Part shown: in pieces, positions 34,088 through 42,335 of the stretch | Numbering within the stretch: the stretch's first letter is position 1 | Layout of the letters: each line of letters begins with the position of its first letter | NCBI RefSeq assembly: GCF_030297015.1 | Contig: NZ_AP028056.1 | Coordinates: 1,002,939 to 1,066,938, forward strand | Direction: 5' to 3' | Source of the DNA: Brooklawnia propionicigenes | GTDB lineage: Bacteria; Actinomycetota; Actinomycetes; Propionibacteriales; Propionibacteriaceae | Length of the DNA: 64,000 bases | The notes under the pieces: generated by a model | Told to the model about the DNA's origin: nothing | Seen by the model: the letters and a program-made list of their open reading frames with translations, nothing else | The model's database searches: none | Translations under genes and position numbers: made by a program

Positions 34088-36967
34088 TCAGCGGGCAGCT
34101 GCGCGCCTGATCAGTTTGCGGATCTCGTCGAACCACAGCACCGATGAGGCCATCGCGACGCAGACTCCCCAGTGCGTCAGATCCAGCGACGCCGTGCCGA
34201 AAGCCGTCTGCAAGAAACCGACCTGCACCACGAGCACCTGCAGCACCACGCCCAGCGCCAGGGACCCCCACAGCCACGGGTTGACGAACAGATGGTGGAA
34301 GGCCGAGATGTTCTCGGAGCGCGAGTTGAGCGTGTTGAACAGCTGGGCCATCACCAAGGTGGTGAAGCCCGCGGTACGCGCCACCGTCAGCGAATCGTTG
34401 CCGGCGACCAGCCCGCCGGGCAGGAAGATGTCGATGGTCAGCAGCGTCGCCAACGCCATCACCAGGCCGATCGACGCCACTCCCGACCACATCGCCTTAT
34501 TGATCACCGGTTCGTCAGGACGACGAGGTTTGCGGGCCATCACGTCTTCGACCGAGGGATCCACTCCCATCGCCAATGCCGGGCCGGAATCGGTGACCAG
34601 GTTGATCCACAGAATCTGGGTGGCCAACAGCGGCAGCACCACGGCCGCCCCGGCGTCGCTGGTCAGGCCGAGTATCCCGGCGAACGCGACCCCCAGGAAG
34701 ATGGTCAGTACCTCGCCCATATTGGACGAGAGCAGGTAGCGCAGGAACTTGCGGATGTTGTCGAAGATGCGGCGTCCCTCACGTACCGCCTCCACGATGG
34801 TCGCGAAGTTGTCGTCGGCGAGCACCATGGTGCCGGCATCCTTGGTCACCTGGGTGCCGGTGACACCCATCGCCACGCCGATGTCGGCGGCCCGCAGCGC
34901 GGGGGCGTCATTGACTCCGTCCCCGGTCATCGCCACTGTCTCGCCCTGGGCCTGCAGCGCCCGCACGATCCGCATCTTGTGCGACGGCGCCACCCGCGCG
35001 TAGACGGTCACCTCCTCGACGACCTGCTTCAGTTGGTCGTCGTCCAGGGCGGTCAGTTCGGCGCCGGTCAGCACCCGCGCGCCTTCGGGTGCGATACCCA
35101 GATCGGCGGCGATCCGCCCGGCTGTTGCGGGATGGTCACCGGTGATCATCAGGATGCGGATCCCGGCCCGATGCGCCTCGCGGACCGCTCGCGCGGCTTC
35201 CGGACGTGCAGGGTCGATGATGCCCACCACGCCCGCGAGGGTGAAGTCGGTCTCCAGGGCTCCCAGCCGGCCGGCGCGTTCTTCGTCGTCGCCGTGCCGG
35301 GTGGCCTCGAACTGTTCGCGCGACACATCCCGGACGCCCACCGCCAGGGTGCGCAGCGCGCGTGAACTCATGTCCTCGATCTCGGCCAGCACCCGGTCAC
35401 GGTGGTCCTGGTTCATGGGGACGGACCGGTCGCCGACACGTACCCGCGTGCACAGCTCCAGCAGCACATCGGGCGCACCCTTGACGACCATCGTGATTGA
35501 GCCGTGGGCGTCGTCGGCGTAGAAGACGCTCATCAGCTTGCGTTCGGAGGTGAAGGGCAGCACGCCGATGCGCTCGAATCGTCCCTCACGGGAACCCTGG
35601 ACGCCCAGCTTGCGTTCGGCGACCAGGAAGGCGCCCTCGGTGGGATCACCGAGAACATGCCAGCTGCCGTCCTCGGCCTGAGCCAACTCGGAATCGGAGG
35701 CCATCACCCCGCCCGACAGCACCAGCGTCACTTCGCTGGCGAGTTCGCCGGACAGCTTCTCGGTGTCGGGCACGCCGTCGCGGTCGAGGTCCGGCGACAC
35801 CTCTCCGCTCGGCTCGTAGCCGACCCCGGTCACCATGGTCGCCCCGGACGCGGTCGCCACTTCCTGAATGGTCATCTCCGAGCGGGTCAGGGTTCCGGTC
35901 TTGTCGGAACAGATAACGGTCGCCGATCCGAGGGTCTCCACGCTGGTCAACTTCTTGACCACCGCATTGTGGGCGGCCATCCGCTGCACACCCAGCGCCA
36001 GGACGACCGACAGGATCGCCGGGAGCCCCTCCGGCACGGCCGCCACCGCCAGCGACACCCCCAGCAGCAGGGTCTCGATGAAGTCCTCGACAGTGTGTAC
36101 GTTGCCCAGCAGCACCAGGGCCACGATCACCACCACGGCGATGATCAGCACCGCGATGCCGAGGACCTTCGAGACCTTGGTGATCTCGCGCTGAAGTGGG
36201 GTCGGGGCGTCCTCGACCGAGGCGAGCATCTGCGCGATGGCGCCCATTTCGGTGTGGATGCCGGTGGCGGTGACCACTGCCTGACCACTGCCCTGGGCCA
36301 CCGAGGTGCCGCGGAAGACCATGTTCGTGCGATCGGCCAGTTCGGCCGCCGGCCCGACGGGGTCGGTCGACTTGGAGACCGGTTCGGATTCTCCGGTGAG
36401 CGACGATTCGATGATTCGCAGCGCATCGGCGCTGATCAGCCGGGCGTCGGCCGGTATCTGGTCGCCCTCGCCCAGCGCGATGAGATCGCCCCTGACCAGC
36501 TCGGACGAGGCGATTTCCGCGCGCCTGCCGTCGCGGATGACCAACGTGGTGGCCTTGGTCATCTCCCTCAGCGCGGCCACCGCCTCGTCCGCGCGGTTCT
36601 CCTGCACCAGCCCGATGACCGCGTTCAGCAGCAGCACGGCGAAGATGACGATCGAATCGATGGGGGCGCCCTCGGCCCCCTCCAGTATCCAGGCGGCAGC
36701 CGAGATCACGATGGCCACCAGCAGCAGCACGACCAGCGGGTCGGTGAACTGGGTGAACAGCCGTTTCCACCAGGGTGTGGCAGGGGCAGTCTCGAGCTCG
36801 TTGGGACCGTCGGCGGCCAGCCGCTCGGCTGCGGCCGCGGAACTCAGGCCGGCGGCAGCATCGGTGGCGAGTTCCTGCACGACCTGGTCGGCCGGGCAGG
36901 CGAAAGGTGGCAGCGGATTGCGTTCGAGATCGTGTTGCGGGCCTGGGACAGATGCCGGCATATCCAT
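34088..36967 (-). CDS. Calcium-type cation-transporting P-type ATPase
   Basis: Membrane pump of 959 residues in the P2A/PMR1-like group. It has an N-terminal cation-ATPase domain, the TGES actuator loop (SSLTGESEPVSK), the phosphorylated aspartate D355 in CSDKTGTLTRSEM, the nucleotide-binding KGAPDVLLELC, and the hinge MTGDGVNDAPALRAADIGVAMG. The PEGLPA segment of helix four (VAAVPEGLPAILSVVLALG) is typical of calcium pumps. About ten helices are expected. It probably exports calcium or manganese from the cell. It stands alone between the repeats at 34.0 kb and the ileS terminator. Confidence 0.93.
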   Translation of the reverse strand: MDMPASVPGPQHDLERNPLPPFACPADQVVQELATDAAAGLSSAAAAERLAADGPNELETAPATPWWKRLFTQFTDPLVVLLLVAIVISAAAWILEGAEGAPIDSIVIFAVLLLNAVIGLVQENRADEAVAALREMTKATTLVIRDGRRAEIASSELVRGDLIALGEGDQIPADARLISADALRIIESSLTGESEPVSKSTDPVGPAAELADRTNMVFRGTSVAQGSGQAVVTATGIHTEMGAIAQMLASVEDAPTPLQREITKVSKVLGIAVLIIAVVVIVALVLLGNVHTVEDFIETLLLGVSLAVAAVPEGLPAILSVVLALGVQRMAAHNAVVKKLTSVETLGSATVICSDKTGTLTRSEMTIQEVATASGATMVTGVGYEPSGEVSPDLDRDGVPDTEKLSGELASEVTLVLSGGVMASDSELAQAEDGSWHVLGDPTEGAFLVAERKLGVQGSREGRFERIGVLPFTSERKLMSVFYADDAHGSITMVVKGAPDVLLELCTRVRVGDRSVPMNQDHRDRVLAEIEDMSSRALRTLAVGVRDVSREQFEATRHGDDEERAGRLGALETDFTLAGVVGIIDPARPEAARAVREAHRAGIRILMITGDHPATAGRIAADLGIAPEGARVLTGAELTALDDDQLKQVVEEVTVYARVAPSHKMRIVRALQAQGETVAMTGDGVNDAPALRAADIGVAMGVTGTQVTKDAGTMVLADDNFATIVEAVREGRRIFDNIRKFLRYLLSSNMGEVLTIFLGVAFAGILGLTSDAGAAVVLPLLATQILWINLVTDSGPALAMGVDPSVEDVMARKPRRPDEPVINKAMWSGVASIGLVMALATLLTIDIFLPGGLVAGNDSLTVARTAGFTTLVMAQLFNTLNSRSENISAFHHLFVNPWLWGSLALGVVLQVLVVQVGFLQTAFGTASLDLTHWGVCVAMASSVLWFDEIRKLIRRAAAR

Positions 36968-36996
36968 AAGCCCATCTAACCAGGGGTGGACGCAAC

Positions 36997-37026
36997 CAGG
37001 GCCGGGCGCAGCAGCACCCGGCCCTG
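36997..37026 (-). terminator. Perfect 10-bp hairpin after ileS
   Basis: CAGGGCCGGG and CCCGGCCCTG pair around ten bases, 45 bases beyond the ileS stop and just upstream of the ATPase start. A tandem GTCAGTTGGT repeat lies between it and ileS. Terminator of ileS is the likely role. Confidence 0.65.
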
Positions 37027-37071
37027 TCAGTTGGTGACGTCAGTTGGTCACGTCAGTGCCCGCAGGTCACC

Positions 37072-40000
37072 TCAGGCCTTCTCGACGTGGACATGCAGGC
37101 CCGTCTCGGCGTCATCGACCCAGCCCTGGCCGACCGCGCCCTGCGTGGTCACCGTGGCCAGCACCTCGTCGGCGATCTGCCTCAGGTGCCCGGCGACCGC
37201 CTTGGCCATCTCCGGATCGTCGGCAGCCCACTCCAGGCGGATGCGGTCGCTGACGTCCAGCCCGGATGCCTTGCGGGTCTCCTGGATGAAACGGATCGCC
37301 TCGCGGACCAGACCTGCCGAGACGAGCTCGGGGGTCAGCTCCAGATCGAGGGCGATCGTCTGACCGTCCTCCTCGACCACCGACCAGCCCTGGCGGGGAC
37401 GCTCGGTGATGAAGACATCGTCGGCGCCGAGCTCGACCTCGCCGACACCCTCGACATCCAGCTTCACCACACCGCCGGCGGCCAGCCGGCGGGACAGCTC
37501 CGCGGCATCGGCGGCAGCCACCGCCTTGGCGACCGTCGGGGTCTGTTTGCCGTAGCGCTTGCCGAGTGCCCGGAAGTTCGCCTTCGCCGAGTAGTCGACG
37601 ACATCTCCGGCCGCGTGGAAGGTTTCGACCGAGCCGATGTTGAGCTCGGCGGTGATCTCGGCGAGCAGCGCGTCCCGCAGCTGGGTACGAGCTCCCGAAC
37701 TGATCAGCGCACGCCGTAGCGGCTGCCTGGTCTTGACCTTGGCATCGGCGCGGGCGGCGCGTCCCAACTCGACCAGCCGACGAGCCAGTTTCATGGCCGA
37801 AGCCAGCCCGGTGTCGATCAGGGACTCATCGGCCACCGGCCAGCTGGTCAGATGAACCGAGTCGAGGCCATCGGGATCGGTCGACACGAACAGATCCTGC
37901 CAGACCCGCTCGGTGATGAACGGGACGATCGGCGCCATCAACCGGGTCAGCTGATTCAGGGTCTCGTGCAACGTCCACAAGGCCCCCGGGTCACCGGTCC
38001 AGAAACGGCGCCGGCTACGGCGAACGTACCAATTGGAGAGGTTGTCGATGAACTCCTGCAAGAGCACACCGGCATGCTGGGTGTCGAAGTTCTCCAGGTC
38101 TGCGGTGACATCCACGATGAGCTGCTGGGTGGCCGAGACCAGCCAGCGATCCAGCACGTGGCGTTCTGCCACCGCCGGAGCCGAACCGGTCGGCGTCCAG
38201 CCGTTCGCCCGGGCGTAGAGGCTTTGGAAGGCGACGGTATTCCAGTAGGTCAGCAGCACCTTGCGGACGGTCTCCTGCAGTGCCCCGGCGCCGACTCGGC
38301 GAGCCGACCACGGCGAACCGGAGCAGGCCATGAACCAGCGCACCGCGTCCGCGCCGTGCTCGTCCATCAGCGGGATCGGCTCCAAGATGTTGCCCAGATG
38401 CTTGCTCATCTTGCGGCCGTCCTCGGCGAGGATGTGGCCCAAGCACAGCACATTGCGGTAGCTCGACTGGTCGAAGACCAGCGTGCCGACCGCCATCAGC
38501 GTGTAGAACCAGCCGCGGGTCTGATCGATGGCCTCGCAGATGAAATCGGCCGGGTAGTGCTGCTCGAACTTCTCCTTCGAACCCTCCACGTAGGGGTAAC
38601 CCCATTGCGCGAATGGCATGGAGCCGGAATCGAACCAGGCGTCGATCACCTCGGGAACGCGGCGGTAGGTGCCCGCCTGGCCTGCGATGGTGAAGGTGAT
38701 GTCATCGACGAACGGACGATGCGGATCAAGCTCACTCAGGTCCAGACCGGCCAGTTCACCCAACTCGGCGCGGGAGCCGACGCAGACCATCTTGGCTGGG
38801 TCCGCGTCGTTACGCCAGATCGGCAGCGGAGTGCCCCAGTAGCGGCTGCGGCTCAGCGCCCAGTCGATGTTGTTGTTCAGCCAGTCACCGTAGCGGCCGT
38901 GCTTGATGGTGTCGGGGTACCAGTTGGTTTCCTCGTTCTCGCGCAGCAACCGGTCCTTGATGCGGGTGGTGCGGATGTACCAGGACGGCTGGGCGTAATA
39001 GATCAGCGGGGTGCCGCAGCGCCAGCAGTGCGGATAGGAGTGCGTGTACGGCTGGAGCTTCCACAACAGGCCGCGAGCTTCGAGGTCGGCAACCAGTGCC
39101 TGGTCGGCGGTCTTGAAGAAGACGCCGCCCACCAGCGGGACGGTCGGCTCGAAGGTGCCGTCGGAGCGGATCGGGTTGAGCATCTCCAGGCCGTAGGCAC
39201 GGCAGATCGCCATGTCGTCGGCGCCGAAGGCGGGCGCCTGATGCACCAGGCCGGTGCCGTCGGCGGTGGTGACATAGTCGGCGAGCACCACGAAGTTGGC
39301 CCGGTCCTTGAACGGCACCAGCTCGAAGGGACGCTGATAGTCCCAGTACTCCATCTCGGCCCCGGTGATCTGGTCGACGATCTGCCAGACCGGCTTGCCG
39401 TCATCATCGGTGATCGAGCCGAGCACGGTTTCGAACAGCGGCTCGGCGACCACCAGCTGGGAAGCGCCGTCGGTGGCACGCACGTAGCTGACCTCGGGAT
39501 GCACCGCGACCGCGGTGTTGCTGACCAGCGTCCACGGGGTGGTCGTCCAGACCAGCAGGTCGGCGCCCTGCCAGGGACCGCTGGTCAGCGGGAAACGGAC
39601 GTAGACCGAGGGGTCGGAGACGTCCTCGTATCCCTGCGAGACCTCGTGATCGCTCAACGCGGTCTGATCCTTCGGGCAGTACGGGGCGACCCGGTAGTCC
39701 TCGGCCAGCAGACCCTCGTCGAAGATCTTCTTGAGGGCCCACCACTCCGACTCGACATAGTGCGGGTCCATCGTCCAGTAGGCGTCGTCGAGGTTGACCC
39801 AGTAACCCATCCGGTTGGTCAGCTCCGCGAACTCGCCGACATAGCGGGACACCGAGGTGCGGCACAGCTCATTGAACTTGGCTACGCCGAATGCCTCGAT
39901 CTCGGACTTGTCGTCGATGCCGAGTTCTTGCTCGACGGCCAGCTCGACGGGCAGGCCGTGGCAGTCCCAGCCGGCCTTGCGGTCGACGCGTCGGCCCTGC

Positions 40001-40254
40001 ATCGTCTTGAAGCGGGGAAAGACGTCCTTGAAGACGCGGGCCTCGATGTGGTGGGTGCCCGGGTGCCCGTTCGCGGTCGGCGGGCCTTCGAAGAAGGTCC
40101 ACCGCTTGCCGTCCTTGGTAGCCTCCCAGCTGCGGCGGAACGTGTCGTTCCGCTTCCACAGCTCGAGGATCTGATGGTCCATCGATGGCAGATCGAGTTG
40201 CGCGGGCACGGCACGGTAGCCGTCAGCAGGCTGCTGCACCTCTTGGTCGCTCAT
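37072..40254 (-). CDS. ileS: Isoleucyl-tRNA synthetase
   Basis: Charges tRNA-Ile with isoleucine. The 1060-residue enzyme has the class I HIGH-type motif in PTANGHPGTHHIEAR near residue 60 and KMSKHLGN as the KMSKS loop near 615. An editing domain lies between them and an anticodon-binding C-terminal domain follows. The length and GHPGTHH sequence suit the second (eukaryote-like) IleRS type common in actinobacteria, which is often mupirocin-resistant; that subtype is my inference. The start at 40254 lies directly after a T-box leader, so the gene is controlled by uncharged tRNA-Ile. Confidence 0.95.
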   Translation of the reverse strand: MSDQEVQQPADGYRAVPAQLDLPSMDHQILELWKRNDTFRRSWEATKDGKRWTFFEGPPTANGHPGTHHIEARVFKDVFPRFKTMQGRRVDRKAGWDCHGLPVELAVEQELGIDDKSEIEAFGVAKFNELCRTSVSRYVGEFAELTNRMGYWVNLDDAYWTMDPHYVESEWWALKKIFDEGLLAEDYRVAPYCPKDQTALSDHEVSQGYEDVSDPSVYVRFPLTSGPWQGADLLVWTTTPWTLVSNTAVAVHPEVSYVRATDGASQLVVAEPLFETVLGSITDDDGKPVWQIVDQITGAEMEYWDYQRPFELVPFKDRANFVVLADYVTTADGTGLVHQAPAFGADDMAICRAYGLEMLNPIRSDGTFEPTVPLVGGVFFKTADQALVADLEARGLLWKLQPYTHSYPHCWRCGTPLIYYAQPSWYIRTTRIKDRLLRENEETNWYPDTIKHGRYGDWLNNNIDWALSRSRYWGTPLPIWRNDADPAKMVCVGSRAELGELAGLDLSELDPHRPFVDDITFTIAGQAGTYRRVPEVIDAWFDSGSMPFAQWGYPYVEGSKEKFEQHYPADFICEAIDQTRGWFYTLMAVGTLVFDQSSYRNVLCLGHILAEDGRKMSKHLGNILEPIPLMDEHGADAVRWFMACSGSPWSARRVGAGALQETVRKVLLTYWNTVAFQSLYARANGWTPTGSAPAVAERHVLDRWLVSATQQLIVDVTADLENFDTQHAGVLLQEFIDNLSNWYVRRSRRRFWTGDPGALWTLHETLNQLTRLMAPIVPFITERVWQDLFVSTDPDGLDSVHLTSWPVADESLIDTGLASAMKLARRLVELGRAARADAKVKTRQPLRRALISSGARTQLRDALLAEITAELNIGSVETFHAAGDVVDYSAKANFRALGKRYGKQTPTVAKAVAAADAAELSRRLAAGGVVKLDVEGVGEVELGADDVFITERPRQGWSVVEEDGQTIALDLELTPELVSAGLVREAIRFIQETRKASGLDVSDRIRLEWAADDPEMAKAVAGHLRQIADEVLATVTTQGAVGQGWVDDAETGLHVHVEKA

Positions 40255-40257
40255 GAA

Positions 40258-40430
40258 GAATTCCCTCGTCGAAAACCGATCAAGGGACGAACGCGCCGGT
40301 CGGGCGTCCGCGGTACCACCCTTGTTGGGATGCGAAGCATCCCCACTTCATTCGCGCCCTGCGGCCGGTTCTAGTGAGCCGGTCTCCCGGCCGTTCTTCC
40401 GGCAGCTCCGAGGTGATGGCCTCATCTGCG
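40258..40430 (-). promoter_or_regulatory. T-box leader with ultrashort stem I, isoleucine specifier
   Basis: The minus strand contains the conserved T-box CAAGGGTGGTACCGCG (complement of 40309-40324). Upstream is a hairpin of GGGATGC/GCATCCC (40327-40343). Further upstream a four-pair stem GAGG/CCTC holds a six-base loop CCATCA (40414-40419) that presents ATC, an isoleucine codon, as specifier. The whole stem I spans only about 28 bases (40402-40429), the ultrashort form known from actinobacterial ileS leaders. There is no U-run terminator before the start codon. The region just before ATG 40254 can instead pair with its ribosome site, so control is probably translational. When tRNA-Ile is uncharged the antisequestrator forms and ileS is translated. 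Confidence 0.9.
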
Positions 40431-40669
40431 CCGTGCAGCAGCGGATTCCAGTGTAGGCGGCCACCCGGCCGTCGAAGAAACCGACTCCGCTGCCGAGACG
40501 CAGCCGAGCCGATATTGGGTCCACCTATATATCCCTACGCGCTACAGCGGTACCCAATCATGCCGAGAGGTTCGCAACGCTGCCCGAATCGCCGGCCGGT
40601 GCGACCGATCGCGCCCCGACGACGATCGCCTTGTGACTCGCCTCGCTCCCGGGCAACTACTGTTGAATC
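40431..40669. other. Divergent promoter region for ileS and the DUF1707 gene
   Basis: No gene is seen here. An interrupted inverted repeat, ATTGGGT near 40515 and ACCCAAT near 40552, could be regulatory or part of the ileS promoter. No clear promoter consensus was identified. Confidence 0.3.
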
Positions 40670-41404
40670 ATGAGCCATGACGATGACTTCCAGGATGCGC
40701 CGCGGCAGCGGGCGGGCGATGCCGATCGCCAGCAGGCGATCGAAGCGCTGACCCGCGCCTGGCGCGAGGGGCGCATCACCCGCGACGAATTCCAGGAGCG
40801 CAGCCCACAGGCACTGGGCGCGGTCTACCTCGATGAGCTGGACGATCTGCTGTCCGACCTCGGCGGCCTGACCGCGTCCCCGGCGCCACAAGCGGTGGAG
40901 CCCGGCGTTGTCAGCTACCAGTCTCCGGTGCCCGCAGGTGATCTGATCATTCAGGACAGCTGGCAGTCCGAGCCCGACGAACCGGCGTTGCCGGCGGTCT
41001 ACGCACCCGAGGGAACCAAGGGATCGGCGCTGTCGGTCGGGGTCATGAGCGGCGTCGACCGGGCAGGCGAGTGGACGGTCGCTCCCACCCATGTCTCGAT
41101 CGCGGTGATGGGCGGCACCTCCATCGACCTGCGTGAGGCGATCTTCACCAGCGACACCACGATCGTTACCTGCTTCGCCATCATGGGGGGCACCGATGTC
41201 ATCGTGCCGCCCGAGATGGACGTCGAGGTCAACGGAATCGGTTTCATGGGCGGTTTCGGCTGGGAGAAGCCGCGCTACGTCAAGGCCACCCGGCCGGCAC
41301 CCGAAGGCAATCCCCGCGTGATCATCAACGGGCTCGGCTTCTGGGGTGCGGTGAACATCGTCCGGCTGGAGCGCGGCGAGGAATACGACGGTCAGTCGAC
41401 GTAG
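40670..41404 (+). CDS. DUF1707 plus LiaF/toast-rack-like protein
   Basis: A 244-residue protein. Residues about 18-65 are a DUF1707 domain ([20 protein letters not shown]). Residues about 120-240 form a beta-rich, LiaF-like part with repeated hydrophobic strands ([16 protein letters not shown]-type, [32 protein letters not shown]). LiaF-like domains occur in envelope-stress signalling, usually with membrane helices; none is evident here. The C-terminal 13 bases overlap recR on the other strand. Function unknown. Confidence 0.75.
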   Translation: MSHDDDFQDAPRQRAGDADRQQAIEALTRAWREGRITRDEFQERSPQALGAVYLDELDDLLSDLGGLTASPAPQAVEPGVVSYQSPVPAGDLIIQDSWQSEPDEPALPAVYAPEGTKGSALSVGVMSGVDRAGEWTVAPTHVSIAVMGGTSIDLREAIFTSDTTIVTCFAIMGGTDVIVPPEMDVEVNGIGFMGGFGWEKPRYVKATRPAPEGNPRVIINGLGFWGAVNIVRLERGEEYDGQST

Positions 41405-41991
41405 CGGCGGCCACTGAAGGCCCGCCCCAACGTCACCTCGTCGGCGTACTCGAGGTCGGCGCCCACCGGCAGACCCGACGCCAGCCGGGTGATCCGGATG
41501 CCCGGGGTCTGGCCGAGCAGCCGGCTGAGATAGGTGGCGGTCGCTTCGCCCTCCAGGTTGGGGTTGGTCGCCAGGATCACCTCGGTGATCGCGGCGTCGC
41601 TGAGCCTGCGCACCAGTTCGGCGATGTGCAGGTCGCCGGGCCCGCGACCGGCGATCGGGCTGATCGAGCCGCCGAGCACGTGGTAGCGACCCCGGAACTC
41701 CCGGGTGCGTTCGATCGCCACCACGTCCTTGCTCTCCTCCACCACACAGATGGACGAGGCGTCGCGCTTGGGGTCGCGGCAGATGCGGCAGACGTCCTGA
41801 TCGGTGACGTTGAAACAGATCTCGCAGAAACGCACCTTCTGCTTGACCTCGATCAGCGCCTGGGCGAGGCGTTCAACGTCCTCGGCGGGCTGGTCGAGCA
41901 GCCAGAAGGCGATGCGCTGAGCACTCTTCGGGCCGATCCCGGGCAGGCGTCCCAGTTCATCGATCAGGTCTTGGACGGGACCGTCGTACAA
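41392..41991 (-). CDS. recR: Recombination mediator RecR
   Basis: Works with RecO and RecF to load RecA at single-stranded gaps. The 199-residue protein has an N-terminal helix-hairpin-helix ([17 protein letters not shown]), a four-cysteine zinc finger ([19 protein letters not shown]), and a Toprim domain ([18 protein letters not shown]). Length matches the family. It lies downstream of ebfC and dnaX, the classic dnaX-ebfC-recR cluster. It converges with and overlaps the DUF1707/LiaF gene by 13 bases. Confidence 0.96.
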   Translation of the reverse strand: MYDGPVQDLIDELGRLPGIGPKSAQRIAFWLLDQPAEDVERLAQALIEVKQKVRFCEICFNVTDQDVCRICRDPKRDASSICVVEESKDVVAIERTREFRGRYHVLGGSISPIAGRGPGDLHIAELVRRLSDAAITEVILATNPNLEGEATATYLSRLLGQTPGIRITRLASGLPVGADLEYADEVTLGRAFSGRRYVD

Positions 41992-42005
41992 CTAACTCAA
42001 GCCTC

Positions 42006-42314
42006 TCAGAATCCGAGGCCGCCGAGATCGGGCATCAACGCCTGTGCCTGATTGGCGGCCTGGGTGCCGGCATCCCGCACCGCGGCGATGATCAGGTCAC
42101 TGAGCGACTCGAGGTCGTCGAGGTCAACGGCACCCGGCTCGATCGTGAGACCGACCAGCTCGCCAGCACCGGTGACGACCGCTTGGACGAGATCGCCGCC
42201 CGCGCTGCCGGTGAAGACCGAGTTCGCCAGGTCCTCCTGGGCCTGCTGCAGTTGCGCCTGCATGGCCTGGGCCTGCTGCAACAGCGCGTTCATGTCCATT
42301 CCTTCGGGGAACAT
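42006..42314 (-). CDS. ebfC: YbaB/EbfC nucleoid-associated protein
   Basis: Small DNA-binding dimer of 102 residues. It has the typical methionine/glutamine-rich N-terminus (MNALLQQAQAMQAQLQQAQ) and the conserved GAGELVGLTIEPGAVDLDD core. In E. coli the equivalent gene lies between dnaX and recR, as here. It binds DNA with little sequence preference; a specific role in recombination or replication is not proven. Confidence 0.93.
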   Translation of the reverse strand: MFPEGMDMNALLQQAQAMQAQLQQAQEDLANSVFTGSAGGDLVQAVVTGAGELVGLTIEPGAVDLDDLESLSDLIIAAVRDAGTQAANQAQALMPDLGGLGF

Positions 42315-42335
42315 GGATGTCCTTTCGTTGCGGAC

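Noticed and set aside
33738-34490. Minus-strand 250-residue frame across the tandem repeats
   Set aside because: It joins antisense of two genes through the repeat region and shows only low-complexity charged sequence.
37852-40374. 840-residue plus-strand open frame opposite ileS
   Set aside because: Antisense shadow caused by high GC in the third codon position; it also runs through the T-box leader.
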